From Providencia rettgeri (GTDB lineage Bacteria > Pseudomonadota > Gammaproteobacteria > Enterobacterales > Enterobacteriaceae): DNA of 64,000 nt. This document shows, one piece after another, positions 26,592 through 37,734 of the stretch (position 1 is the first letter of the stretch; every line of letters starts with the position of its first letter). Both the position numbers and the translations under genes were made by a program. Under the pieces are notes generated by a model. That model was not told the origin of the DNA. It made no database searches and worked only from the letters and a program-made list of their open reading frames with translations. The stretch spans positions 898,501 to 962,500 of the forward strand of contig UGTZ01000001.1 in NCBI GenBank assembly GCA_900455085.1, read 5' to 3'.

Positions 26592-28265
26592 ATGACAAAT
26601 TATCGTATTCTATGGCGTTTATTATATTTATCGTTATTCATAATTTCGCCCTATGGCTACACAGAAAATCAATTACTCCCCTCTGCACAGGAAAGTGTTC
26701 AATTTGAACAAAAACAACGGTTAGAGTCAGAGTTAATCCAACGTAATCTATTGGAAAAACAAAGCACTATTTCCATTGAAGATGCATTGCCATCTCCTTC
26801 CCAAAATGAAATATGTTTCCTTATCAGTGAGATCCAATTTGTCGGCGCCACACAGCTCACGACTAAAACTCAAACTCAGTTAACCTCACCTTATTTAAAA
26901 CGCTGCCTCACACTGAGTGAAATACAAAAGCTCACTAAGCATGTGACTAATTACTATATGGAACAGGGGTTTATCACCTCTCAGGCCATCATTCCAGAGC
27001 AAGATTTATCCTCGCATCAATTGTTATTACAAGTGATTGAAGGGCATATTGAAACTATCGAGATTGAGAACTCCCCTGATCGCTTAGTTCACCAAATATT
27101 TCCTCATCAACAAGGCAAAATATTAAATCTACGGCATATTGAACAAGGGTTGGAGCAACTCAACCGATTATCATCCGCTAAGAACACTATCGATATCCAA
27201 CCAGGAAGCCAAAATGGCTATTCTCGAATTATTATTCATCAGCAAGGGAAAAAATGGCCTATCACGAGCCAGCTAAACCTCGATAACACGGGTATGAAGG
27301 CAACGGGAAAACAGTTGCTAACGGGCAGTTTAACGGTAGATTCCCCCTTAGGGTTTGGTGAGCAGTGGTCAGTCTCGGGCAATACCGATATGGATGGAAG
27401 TGCATCCCATCATAGTCGTTATATCGTTGCGAATCTGAATGTGCCTTATGGTTATTGGTCATACCGTTACCAATTTTACCGTAACAGTACGCTACAGCCG
27501 TTTTATACATCGGGGCAGCAATATCGCTATGAAGGCAAAAATACCAATCAGCAGCTTGATATCAGCCGCTTAATTTATCGCGATGGAAAGCAACGGCTAA
27601 CACTACAAAGTAGCTTAAAACATAAAAATGCCAACACCCAGTTAGCTTCCCAAACCCTGAGTATCAGCAGCCCAACCTTAACCTCCCTCTCATTTACCCC
27701 GCAATACAGCACCACGCTCGGACAAGGTTACTTCACGTTTAACCCTGCCGCTGAATGGGGGATATCTGCCTTTGGCGCCTCACCGGATACCCTCGCGAAA
27801 GATTCACCGCGCAGCCATTACCGCAAATTCAGTCTAAGCAGCAGTTATCAGTATTTTTTCTCTAATGGTGTGACCTATTTAACCTCATTTTACGGTCAAT
27901 ATTCGCCCGATAATTTATACGGCATTGAACGCATCAGCATCGGTGGTCAGTACTCTGTCCGTGGCTACCACGAGCAGTCTTTAAGTGGTAACCGAGGTGG
28001 CTATTGGCGTAATGAAATCAATAAAGACATCGCCAATATGGCAATTGGGCAACTGCGTTTTATCGGCGCGTTAGATTACGGGTTTATTGCCTCAGATAAA
28101 TACCTCGTTGAACCTGACACTTTAGCAGGTGGAGCCGTTGGCCTCTCTTTTATTGGTAATAGCCTGTTTTATTCTCAGTTTTTACTCAGTAAGCCTTTGC
28201 ATTATCCCTCACAACTTAAACCAGACAATTGGTCGGCTTATTGGTCGGTCTCATTCTCTCTGTAG
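26592..28265 (+). CDS. TpsB outer-membrane transporter (CdiB/ShlB/FhaC family)
   Basis: 557 residues from ATG 26592, chosen because MTNYRILWRLLYLSLFIISP begins a good signal peptide; a start at 26505 would put 29 extra residues ahead of it. Two POTRA domains follow (about 75-215; ISEIQFVGATQLT, then YYMEQGFITSQAIIPEQDL). The 16-strand barrel ends in YWSVSFSL with the C-terminal aromatic. The motif ISIGGQYSVRGYHEQSL near 450-466 is the VRGY/F motif of the loop that plugs the pore. It exports the TpsA protein encoded 24 bp downstream. Confidence 0.9.
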   Translation: MTNYRILWRLLYLSLFIISPYGYTENQLLPSAQESVQFEQKQRLESELIQRNLLEKQSTISIEDALPSPSQNEICFLISEIQFVGATQLTTKTQTQLTSPYLKRCLTLSEIQKLTKHVTNYYMEQGFITSQAIIPEQDLSSHQLLLQVIEGHIETIEIENSPDRLVHQIFPHQQGKILNLRHIEQGLEQLNRLSSAKNTIDIQPGSQNGYSRIIIHQQGKKWPITSQLNLDNTGMKATGKQLLTGSLTVDSPLGFGEQWSVSGNTDMDGSASHHSRYIVANLNVPYGYWSYRYQFYRNSTLQPFYTSGQQYRYEGKNTNQQLDISRLIYRDGKQRLTLQSSLKHKNANTQLASQTLSISSPTLTSLSFTPQYSTTLGQGYFTFNPAAEWGISAFGASPDTLAKDSPRSHYRKFSLSSSYQYFFSNGVTYLTSFYGQYSPDNLYGIERISIGGQYSVRGYHEQSLSGNRGGYWRNEINKDIANMAIGQLRFIGALDYGFIASDKYLVEPDTLAGGAVGLSFIGNSLFYSQFLLSKPLHYPSQLKPDNWSAYWSVSFSL

Positions 28266-28289
28266 CTTTACGTTTTTAAAGGATTATTT

Positions 28290-31200
28290 ATGCTAAATGA
28301 ACAATTGCCTTCACGGCCTAAACGGTTATTAAGTTATACCCTTATTTTCTTAACCGTTGTCTACCCCTTACACCCCGCTTGGGGAGCAGCCATGACGGCG
28401 GCCGATAAAAACACCCAAATCAGCCAACAAAATAACGTCCCGATTATTAATATTGCCACGCCGAATGGGGCGGGAATATCGCACAATAAATTTCAACAAT
28501 TTAATGTGGATAAACAAGGTGCGGTACTCAATAACGCCACCACTAATGTGAATTCCCAAATTGCAGGGCAAATCAAAACCAATGCCAATTTAAAAGGAAA
28601 TGCTGCCAATCTGATTATCAACGAAGTCACGGGCAGTAGCCGCTCAGAATTACAAGGTAAGTTGGAAGTGGCAGGCAAAGGCGCAAATGTTGTCATTGCC
28701 AACCCGAATGGGATTACCTGTAATGGCTGTAGTTTTGTGAACACTCCAGCAATTACTTTGACCACAGGGAAACCTATTCTGGACAACAAGGGCGCATTGT
28801 CTGCGGTTGAGGTGAAAAAAGGCAGTGTGGTTATCGGCGAAAATGGCATGAATGCCGAAGCACAAACCTATGCCGATATTATCAGCCGCGCCACCGAACT
28901 AAATGGGCAAATCAAAGCCAAGAATCTGACCTTAATGCAAGGCACCAACCGTGTTGATTTTCAAAAAGGCACCGTGACACCGATTGCAGGCGAAGGGACA
29001 AAACCCAGTATTTCCGTAGATACCAAAGCACTGGGTGGAATGTATGCCAATCAAGTGAAATTGGTCAGTACGGAATCAGGGGTTGGGATTAACCTCAGCA
29101 ATGTGCAAACCAACCAAAATGACCTGACGTTAACCGTCGATGGCAAAATTACCCTTGCAGGCAATATTCAAGGGAAAAAAGACATCAATATCAGCACCAA
29201 AAACCTGCACATTAACGCTAATGTCAACGTGAATGCTGCCAAAGACATCACATTGGCCACCAACACCCTCACCAATAACGGGAAAGTTATCGCTGGTAAG
29301 GACATGCGAGTCTTTGCCGAGTCAGTAAGCAATACGGGCAATAACGCACTCATTCAGGCACAAGATAATCTGTGGATGCAAAAAAATGCCAAGGGGGATT
29401 TGAGTACCCTGATTGAGAATAAATCAGGAACGATAAAGACCAATACGGGGGATTTGGTGGTTCGGACGAAGAAACTGACAAATACGGTGAATGCATCTCC
29501 CATAAAAACTTCTAATATCAATGCAACAACTAACTATAGTGAAGATTTTGTCTCATCTTACTTTGGAAAAAGGCAAGGTGTTGTCTCGATTATTTCACTC
29601 TATCCTCGATTAGAGAGCTTCTCCTATAAAAAATGGTTCGGAAAAATTGATTTAATCAACAGTGACAGCATTAATGTTGAGCGGAAACAATATCTAAATC
29701 AAGGGGGGATTGGCGTTATAGCATCAGGGAAAAACGCCTATATTAATGCAAATGATTTAGTGAGTGATTTTGGACAAATCACTGCAAAAAATAATGTGAT
29801 ATTGACGGGACAAAATGCATCAATATCCTCTTTTAACTCAGGCAAGTTAGATCTTTGGTATAAATATGATAGATCTAATGCAGATTTAGGAAAATTTGCA
29901 GATGAAAGCGATGATGATGGAACTTATGATATTTTTTATGTTAGTGAGCCGATAGATTTTAAATTAATCGATAAACTTTATTCTTGGGCTCCCGAAGCCT
30001 TAAATTATAAAACGATATCGGCAGGAAATAATGTTGTCCTTGATTTTAAAAACGCCATTAATCTTGAAAGTAAGCTTCCTAGCACTGAAAAACCTATAGC
30101 AAAAATAGTACAAGTAGGTAATCCATCTTTTGCCGTTACTGCAAAAAATATTATCTTAAATTCTAATAATATAAATATTTCTACCAACTTACAGTCTGAA
30201 AATGATCTGTCTATTATCGCTGGTCAAAACATCAATATCCATGATGCACAGCTCGTTGCAAAACAATCCCAAAGCCTAATTGCCAACAACGACCTTAATC
30301 TTAAACAGGTTAATTTAACGGCTAAAGACAGTACCTTAATTTCGAAAAATGGCAATCTTCAATACAGCTTAAATCCTGTCTCTGCGTTTAAGGATAATGT
30401 CTTATCTCCTCCGGTTATCAACGCCGCAAACTCGTTACATATCCAAGCGGGTAAAAACATCTCTTTTGATAATGCGCAATTAACCAAAACCAATAAACTC
30501 ACCTTCAGTGCCAATGACAATATTGTTATTCGTCGCGATGAACTCAACTTAATGAAACTCGCGGCCTCAGAGCCTGCTGCCAATATCAATGCGTTACTTA
30601 CCAAAACAGGAAATTGGGCAAGTTCAGGGGAAATAAACCTCACCGCAGGCAAAAGTATTGAAGCGCATGGCATTGCCTTCAACAGTGGAAAATCACTGAT
30701 GTTCAATGCAGGCCAAGATATTTTGTTAGGTTCAAAAGCGATTAAAGATGTCGACAATGTATTTAAAACTCATCGCTACCCAGAGCTGCGCTCTCAACTC
30801 ATCGCAAATGGCAATATTACGTTAAATGCAGCTCGCGATATTGATTTGCAATCTGCCAATCTTCAATCCAAAGACAAAATTATCGCGCTCTCAGGTCGTG
30901 ATATTAAATTAACCGCGACTGCCTACTCTGCCATTCCAAACTCCAATGAAGATAACCAAGATGTACGTTATGTCACTTCGACACTTTCCGGTGATAAAGG
31001 CGTCACGCTGGCCTCCAATGGCGCACTTACCGCACAAGGTAGCACAATCAAATCCCTAAATGACATCACACTCTCAAGCGGGGGAAATGTACGGTTAGAG
31101 TCGGTTAAAACGAATTATCGAAAACAGTCAGGGAAAACATATGAAGAGTTATATCGCCAAATTGGCACTGAAATTAACAGTGGTAAAACGCTGACCATTT

Positions 31201-33633
31201 TGTCTGAGGGGAGCATTCTTTTCCAAGCGTCTCGTCTCATTGCCAAAGGCGCGATGGATATTGCGGCAAAAGGTGGGTATCTCTATGCCCAAGCCATGGA
31301 GGAAAGCAGTTACTTCGAAGAGTATAAAAAGAAATGCAATAGATGGACGCTTTGTATCACGAAAAAGGAAGTGAGAAAAACACGCAGTGATAAAACCAAT
31401 AAAGTCACTGAATTTACCGCAGGTGGTGATATTAACCTATATGCCAAGGATGATGTCACCTTAGAAGCCACCCAAAATTAATACGGGCAAGAATGCCAAA
31501 ATCACCAGTCAAACCGGTAAGGTGAATTTTAAGGCTGTCAAAAACTCGCAATTTGAACAGGTGATTACAAATTCTAACGGGTTTTATATTACACAGCGCA
31601 ATAAAGGGTATACCTCAGATAAATGGATTCTACCCAGCCTTCATATTGGTGGCAAGTTGACGGTTGATGCGAATAAAGGGATCACTGCGGATGTCAAAAC
31701 CAAAGAAGGACAGTCATTCGAGCAGGCGCTAGCCATATTAAGTCGCACTCCGGGGTATGAGTGGCTCGGGGACGTTAAAAATAACAAAAACATCAATTGG
31801 GCTGTTGTAAAAGATGCTTATAGCCAGTGGGATATAAAAACTGAAAGCCTTAATCCAGTCGTAGGTGCTGTGATTGCCATTGCTGTGGCGGCTGCTACTT
31901 ATGGAACCTCTACAGCCGCCAGTGTTGGTGGACTTGCGAGCTCGACTGCCACAAGCATGGGGGCTTCAGCGACGACAGCGTCAATGGCTTCTGCTGCGGC
32001 ACAGGCGGGGTTTGCCTCACTCGTTTCTCAAGCTTCTGTCGCGTTAGTTGAGAACAAAGGAAACCTGTCAAAAACCTTATCCAGCCTAGGGCAAAGTGAT
32101 ACTGCAAAATCAATTGTAACCAGTATGATTATTGCGGGTTCACTTGAAGGGTTTGATATTGCGTTATATGGCAAAGTCACTGATCCCGCCAAAGTGACCT
32201 TACCAAAGCTCAGTGACGGGAATTGGACTCAAGTCGCGCAGCGTGTGGTAGGGCAAAGTGCTATCAGCTCAACCATCGGAACAGCGATTCAAGGTGGGAG
32301 CTTCACGGACAACTTTAAAACAGCTCTACTCAGTAATGTGGCTGGGCAAATTCAAGCAGAAGGGGCTAACCTGATAGGCGATAAATTCCAGTATTTATAT
32401 GTAGATAAACAGGGAAAAATCATCGGTCATGCTGGAAAGACACTTAGCCATATGGCATTGGCAGGATTGAGTGCCGAAATATCTGGGGCTAATGTCAAAG
32501 GCGCCGTTGTTGGTGCATTAGCGGCAGAGTTAGCTGCAATAACATTGAACAGTAAATTGTTTGAGCCTAAATATCTCAATGAGCAAGAAAGACAACTTGC
32601 ATTGGTACAAGATGCTATCAAAGGTAATGAAGCCAAAACTCAATTCACTAAAGTCTTAGGTGGACTTGCAGGGGCATTAATTACCCATAAGCCGGAAGGC
32701 GCTTTTTCTGCCGCTAATTCTGCTGAATTGGTTTATACATATAATTATACAGAGCATCAACTCCAGCAAATAATTATAGAGAACAATCTCGATATGATGG
32801 CGGCAGCTAAGGGAGATAAAGCCGCCGCGAAACGTGTTACTGCGCGCCAAGAAGCGGCAATATTTGTTGGTTTTGTTGCAGCAGGTGGATATGTCGCAGT
32901 TATTGGCGGTGAAATTGTTCTAGCAGCATCTCCTGAAATATTAGCTGCAGCAAAATTAGGAATGCAGGGATGTAAAGCAGGGCTAGTGCTCTGCATTAAT
33001 AAACTAGCCATTAGTTCAGCTGAGGTTATTGCACCAGAAACCGCTATTTCTAGCGGGGCAGCTTTAGGAGCAGGTTATAAATTATTAGCAAGCTCAGAGG
33101 AGGCGGCAAAAGCACTCGCAAGTACCACCATGAACAGCTCAAAGCATATGCTAATGGCTGGAAAACAAGATGCGAGTAAACTAAAGTCTCTCCTAGACGC
33201 TGAAAAACTACGTGTTGAGGCTAATAAAAAAGTTATTGAGGAAATTAATAAATTTTCGTCAAAAAATAAAGCTAGAGATACAGCAACCATGGTTGCTGCA
33301 TATGATATAAAAAGTGGCACTATCATTGTCAAAGGTAGCGTAGGTAATAAAATTGAGGCCGATATGCTTCATAAAGATACAATAACTCTTCTCAAGAAAA
33401 AGTTGGGGGGAGCTGATGTTGGGACTAAAACTATTTATTGTAATAATATTGTTGGGGGATGTGGAGAGGTATTAGCTGCCGACCAGCTAATAAGGCAAGG
33501 AGTTAAACCAACAGACATAAGGATTTCACAAGCGTATAGACCTAGAGATGCTCATGGATTCGATATATCAGAAGTTCCGCCGGAAGCACTAGTATCTACT
33601 TGTAAAAATTGTATTAAAGTATTTGTCGAATAA
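28290..33633 (+). pseudogene. TpsA/CdiA-like exoprotein with predicted deaminase toxin tip; one frameshift
   Basis: A signal sequence and TPS domain open the protein (QFNVDKQGAVLNNA; secretion motif ANPNGITCNGC near 137-147). Haemagglutinin repeats follow to about 1060. The frame breaks at the A4 run 31474-31477: DVTLEATQ stops as written, but one base less gives INTGKNAKITSQTGKVNF and a further 703-residue frame, about 1780 residues in total, small for CdiA. That part holds an Ala/Gly-rich DUF637-like region, a pretoxin segment with IIENNLDMM (VENN-like), and a tip of about 100 residues with CGEVLAA (C647, E649 of the 703-residue ORF) and STCKNC (C694, C697): the (H/C)xE plus CxxC zinc pattern of YwqJ-type deaminases. 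An immunity candidate follows 11 bp on. Deaminase activity is inferred from motifs. Confidence 0.75.
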
Positions 33634-33644
33634 TAAGGATATCT

Positions 33645-34247
33645 ATGGAATTACAGTTAGATAATAATTGGTCACCCGATTTTGCTTGTAATTATACTTG
33701 GGTCGCCAGAGATAAAAATGGATTGCTATCCTTGATGTTAAGTAATGGTTATGGTTGGCTACCTAGAGTTTTACTTAACTCATCTATTAGCCAAAATGAT
33801 GTTAACCTTTTATGTGAATATATAGATGGAGACTCAACAGAATATATTAACGAAATAAATTTGAATGGTAGTTATACAATCGATTTATATTCAATCTACT
33901 CTTATGAATCATACCGAGATAAGAATGAATTAATAAAAAGTTTTAATTCTAGACTTGAAAATAATAAAAATTGTATTGCTTCTTTAGCTACCAAAATGGG
34001 AATGTTTTGTTATGAGGCTTTAGAGTTACCTTCAGAAGGTGATAACTACCCAATTGGTTATGATGGTGAAACAAAAATGGGAGATTATTATCGTTTTATT
34101 GTTCCGACAGTATTTTTAACAATAGATGACATCCCTGTCCCTCTTCGAAATTATATTGTTGTCTCAGACACGCTTGATTTTACAAAAGATAGGCTACTGG
34201 ATAACGATAAAATTAGTGAGTATTTTCCGCGTATGTACCATGACTAA
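33645..34247 (+). CDS. Candidate CDI immunity protein (unrecognised family)
   Basis: A 200-residue soluble, acidic protein without signal peptide or membrane span. I recognise no domain. It begins MELQLDNNWSPDFACNYTWV and ends EYFPRMYHD. It starts 11 bp after the toxin-bearing exoprotein, on the same strand, with AAGGAT as ribosome site, and its base composition is more A+T-rich than the TPS part, as usual for CDI toxin/immunity tips. The position is that of cdiI, so binding and blocking of the deaminase tip is inferred from context only. Confidence 0.6.
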   Translation: MELQLDNNWSPDFACNYTWVARDKNGLLSLMLSNGYGWLPRVLLNSSISQNDVNLLCEYIDGDSTEYINEINLNGSYTIDLYSIYSYESYRDKNELIKSFNSRLENNKNCIASLATKMGMFCYEALELPSEGDNYPIGYDGETKMGDYYRFIVPTVFLTIDDIPVPLRNYIVVSDTLDFTKDRLLDNDKISEYFPRMYHD

Positions 34248-34306
34248 GGTTATGGGCTATTAAGCGAAAAAATAAAACAAGGCAAAGCTAGGAAAGAATC
34301 ATAAAT

Positions 34307-34336
34307 AACCGCCATCTTTACGTAACGATGGCGGTT
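34307..34336 (-). terminator. Terminator between the immunity gene and betT
   Basis: A 10-bp G/C-rich stem (AACCGCCATC with GATGGCGGTT) with a 10-nt loop in the convergent gap. On the betT strand it is followed by TATTTATGATT, so it mainly ends betT; it may also stop the cdi-like transcript. Confidence 0.8.
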
Positions 34337-34385
34337 ACTACTGTGTAAACTTCAGTCTTTAATATTCAATCTCACTCTTTTTGGG

Positions 34386-36392
34386 CTACTTCCCCAACAA
34401 GTGTAAAAAGTGAATATGTTTTTCGTACTGATCAAGAATATCGTGAATGATCTGCTCTTTTGCCCAGCCCATCACATCGTAGTCTTGCCCACCTTCTTTT
34501 AAGTGAATTTCAGCGCGGTAGTAGCGTTGCTCTTCACTCTTTTCATCATCACTTTCTGTGCCCATACCCGCTAAGGCAAATGACGGTTGAATATAGTAAC
34601 GGAGGCGAACTTCGTATAAAAAGTTCATATCTTCGCCTAAATCGACCTCAAAACCTATTCGGTCATCTTTATCGGTATGGATATGGCATACAGTACCTTG
34701 TTTAGCCAGTTCTTCAGAGACCATTTCCATTGATGGCTTCACAGATTCTTCCATAAAGCGCTTAACATGTGCGCGTTTAGGGAAATATACGATGTTGCGT
34801 AAACGCCTTTGCCATGGAATAGGGTTACGACTGGCGGTTGGGGCGATGGTCGCTAATTGCTGGCTATCGCGTTTATACGCATCAACTCGAAGTGCTTTAA
34901 ATAACCCATAAATAGAGGCCAGTAACACCATCGCAAACGGTAGCGCACTGGCTATTGTCAGTGTTTGCAAGGCTTGCAAACCACCGGCTAACAGCATGGT
35001 AATGGCAACGACACCCATTAACCCAGCCCAAAAAATACGCTGCCAAATTGGGGTATTTGAGTCACCACCAGAGGCTAGGGTATCAACGACCATAGCGCCT
35101 GAATCTGCTGAAGTAACAAAGAATACAATTACCATCAACATAGCAAAAAAGGAGAGCACAGAAGAAAATGGGAAGTAATTAAGAAACTCAAATAAAGCGA
35201 GAGACACATCAGCTTGTACCGTATCTGCTAATAGTGTTGCGCCTTTATTTTTGATTAAATCTATCGCCGTGTTACCAAAGAACGTCATCCACATCAATGT
35301 GAACCCTGCAGGGACGAATAATACGCCCATGACAAATTCACGGATGGTGCGGCCGCGGGAGATACGTGCAATAAACATCCCGACAAATGGTGACCATGAT
35401 AACCACCAACCCCAATACAGTAAGGTCCAACCCCCTAACCAGCCACTGGACTTAGGTTCATACGCATATAAATTAAAGGTTTTAGTGACGATCTCTGATA
35501 GATAACCCCCCGTATTTTCAACGAAAGATTTAAGCAGAAGCACTGTTGGCCCTAAAGCAACAATAAGTACCAGTAATAAGAAAGCAAGGCCAAGGTTGAG
35601 TTCAGATAAAATACGGATACCTTTATCAAGGCCTGAAACCACAGAAAGTGTCGCTAAACCCGTAAAGGTGATAATTAAGATCACCTGTACAGTTTCATTC
35701 ACAGGCCAACCAAACAAATGGTTTAAACCTGCGTTTACTTGTAGCACACCGAACCCGAGAGAAGTGGCAACACCAAATACGGTACCGACAACGGCAAAGA
35801 CATCAACCGCATGACCAATAGGGCCATAAATTCGCTCACCAATAATTGGGTAAAGGGCGGAGCGTAATGTGAGAGGGAGGCCGTGGCGATAGCTAAAAAA
35901 CGCTAAAATTAATGCGACAATGGCGTAAATCGCCCAAGCATGTAACCCCCAGTGGAAGAACGTTAAGCGCATAGCCTCTTTAGCGGCTTCAACCGTTTGT
36001 GCTTCACCGACCGGTGGGTTGAGGTAGTGCATTACGGGTTCTGCAACCCCAAAGAACATTAAGCCGATCCCCATACCTGCGGAGAACAGCATCGCAAACC
36101 ATGACACATAGCTAAAATTTGGCAGGGCATGGTCTGGGCCCAATTTTATTTGCCCGTAACGGGAGAGTCCCAGATAAGTCACACTCAAAAGAATAATTGC
36201 GACAGCAAGAATGTAGAACCAACTTGCGTTATTGAATAAATTTTGTTGAAGATGACTTAGATGAGATTCTGCGACTTCTGGCATCAAAGCGGCAAAGCCA
36301 ACGATAACCAAAATAATAATGGCAGAGCTATAAAACACAGGGGGACTAATTTTAGAACGAACTTTTTTAGAATCAGTAGCAATTTGACTCAT
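34386..36392 (-). CDS. betT: BCCT-family choline transporter (BetT-like)
   Basis: A 668-residue transporter with 12 spans and a long C-terminal cytoplasmic domain of about 160 residues, as in E. coli BetT (677). LGPDHALPNFSYVSWFAMLF, the Gly-rich SAGMGIGLMFFGVAEP, and WWLSWSPFVGMFIARISRG (about 328-346) form the BCCT signature with the substrate tryptophan box. The C-terminus QIIHDILDQYEKHIHFLHLL matches BetT. It imports choline with H+ for glycine-betaine synthesis, but no betIBA genes are next to it here. Substrate is assigned by family. Confidence 0.85.
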   Translation of the reverse strand: MSQIATDSKKVRSKISPPVFYSSAIIILVIVGFAALMPEVAESHLSHLQQNLFNNASWFYILAVAIILLSVTYLGLSRYGQIKLGPDHALPNFSYVSWFAMLFSAGMGIGLMFFGVAEPVMHYLNPPVGEAQTVEAAKEAMRLTFFHWGLHAWAIYAIVALILAFFSYRHGLPLTLRSALYPIIGERIYGPIGHAVDVFAVVGTVFGVATSLGFGVLQVNAGLNHLFGWPVNETVQVILIITFTGLATLSVVSGLDKGIRILSELNLGLAFLLLVLIVALGPTVLLLKSFVENTGGYLSEIVTKTFNLYAYEPKSSGWLGGWTLLYWGWWLSWSPFVGMFIARISRGRTIREFVMGVLFVPAGFTLMWMTFFGNTAIDLIKNKGATLLADTVQADVSLALFEFLNYFPFSSVLSFFAMLMVIVFFVTSADSGAMVVDTLASGGDSNTPIWQRIFWAGLMGVVAITMLLAGGLQALQTLTIASALPFAMVLLASIYGLFKALRVDAYKRDSQQLATIAPTASRNPIPWQRRLRNIVYFPKRAHVKRFMEESVKPSMEMVSEELAKQGTVCHIHTDKDDRIGFEVDLGEDMNFLYEVRLRYYIQPSFALAGMGTESDDEKSEEQRYYRAEIHLKEGGQDYDVMGWAKEQIIHDILDQYEKHIHFLHLLGK

Positions 36393-36810
36393 AACAACCT
36401 TCTTTTGTTTTATTTTATTTTTGGCATACCGAAATCGACAAAGTATGCAGCGAGCTGTCCTTCTTAATGAAACAATGAATAATTGCGAAAAGGTTCCCTA
36501 AGGAAACAAGATAGAAAGAACAATAATATGGTGTTGATGACAGGCTAAACTGCCTAAAGTAGTAATGAAATCCGAGTCTTTGCCACCTTCATAAGTTAAA
36601 AAATAGGCGGTTATACTGCCATGATATAGATGAATGATCAACAAAAGTGGGAAATAAGATTAAATAAGGGATGAAAATATCATGTTAATTATCATTAAAT
36701 TAATAGTTAATGATGCACTATTTACATGTTTTACCAATAAGTTAACGCAAATACGTGAAAGTAAGTGCTAGGTAAGTAAAAAGCACAGATAAATTGGGAT
36801 GAAAATGTAA
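36393..36810. other. Intergenic gap upstream of betT
   Basis: About 420 bp between betT and the downstream end of ybiI. It should hold the betT promoter. A+T-rich; no BetI-type operator, ORF or repeat that I can support. Confidence 0.4.
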
Positions 36811-37077
36811 CTAACGTAATTGGCTATCCTTACTGGCACGTCGATTATAGCCGCTAAACGTAGATTGTTTTTTATCTAATTCATTTTGGCAGTTAACACA
36901 GAATTTAACGCCGGGTAATGCTAAGCGGCGGGCTTCAGGAATGGCTTCACCACACTCCTCACAAAACTCGGCGCTTTCACCGGAGTGTAATTGCCGTCGC
37001 GCTTTTGCTACCGCATCATCAAGAGTGGCATCAATTTGTTCTTGAACGGCATCTTCATTTGCCCAACCATTTGCCAT
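36811..37077 (-). CDS. ybiI: DksA/TraR-family zinc-finger protein YbiI
   Basis: 88 residues, the same length as E. coli YbiI. A C4 zinc finger is formed by FCEECG (about 39-44) and FCVNCQ (about 60-65); the N-terminus MANGWANEDAVQEQID and C-terminus SGYNRRASKDSQLR are diagnostic. It lacks the long coiled coil of DksA. Its cellular role is not established; binding to RNA polymerase is possible by family. Confidence 0.9.
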   Translation of the reverse strand: MANGWANEDAVQEQIDATLDDAVAKARRQLHSGESAEFCEECGEAIPEARRLALPGVKFCVNCQNELDKKQSTFSGYNRRASKDSQLR

Positions 37078-37151
37078 TATTCACCTCTATTTGATTAAAT
37101 CTTGACCTTCTATCAATATAGGGACGAGAGAATTTAATTCAAGGGCAATTA

Positions 37152-37589
37152 TTACTCTAAAGATAATGTCATGTAAATGTGGTCCATTCCGTCTTCATCA
37201 TACATTTCGCCTTCAGTTTGATACCCAAGGGTATGGTAAAAATCAATGGCCGTATGTTGTGCTGAAAGAGCAATCTTAGGGTAATGGTGGGAGCGACCAT
37301 ATTGTTCTACAAATTTCATTAGTTCACGTCCAAGCCCTTTGCCGCGGTGTGGCTTTTGTACTGCGACACGACCAACTTTGATGAGAGTGTCTTCAAGTAG
37401 TACGCAGCGTAATACAGCTGCTGGCTGATCATTTAAATACAAAACCACATGTAATGCGGATTCATCATATTCATCGACATCGATATCAGCGGGGAACCCC
37501 TGCTCTTGAGTAAAAACTTGTTGGCGCAGACTGAAAGCATCGGTAAGGAGTTCTGGGTTTGCGTACCCAATACTGTGTTTAATTTGCAT
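37152..37589 (-). CDS. GNAT-family N-acetyltransferase
   Basis: A 145-residue single-domain GNAT enzyme. Acetyl-CoA site: KVGRVAVQKPHRGKGLGREL (about 72-91) with the R/Q-x-x-G-x-G/A loop, then IALSAQHTAIDFYHTLGY and EDGMDHIYM at the end, a layout shared with ElaA/YjcF-type proteins. The substrate is unknown. It stands alone between ybiI and a lipoprotein gene. Confidence 0.85.
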   Translation of the reverse strand: MQIKHSIGYANPELLTDAFSLRQQVFTQEQGFPADIDVDEYDESALHVVLYLNDQPAAVLRCVLLEDTLIKVGRVAVQKPHRGKGLGRELMKFVEQYGRSHHYPKIALSAQHTAIDFYHTLGYQTEGEMYDEDGMDHIYMTLSLE

Positions 37590-37682
37590 TAGTTTTCCTA
37601 ATTGCTAATGAATAAGAAGTGTAATTATATCGTGGAATGGCGAACTAGTTAGGCGGGTTTTGTTGTTTTTTTTTGCACCAAA

Positions 37683-37715
37683 TAAGAATGCAGGCATTTA
37701 AAGCCCACATTCTTG
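37683..37715 (-). terminator. Probable terminator of the small lipoprotein gene
   Basis: AAGAATG at 37684-37690 pairs with CATTCTT at 37708-37714, with an inner GGC/GCC pairing, 20 bp past the lipoprotein stop. The following T-run on the minus strand is interrupted, so efficiency is uncertain. Confidence 0.55.
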
Positions 37716-37734
37716 AAGAGAACTGAGGAGAAAA

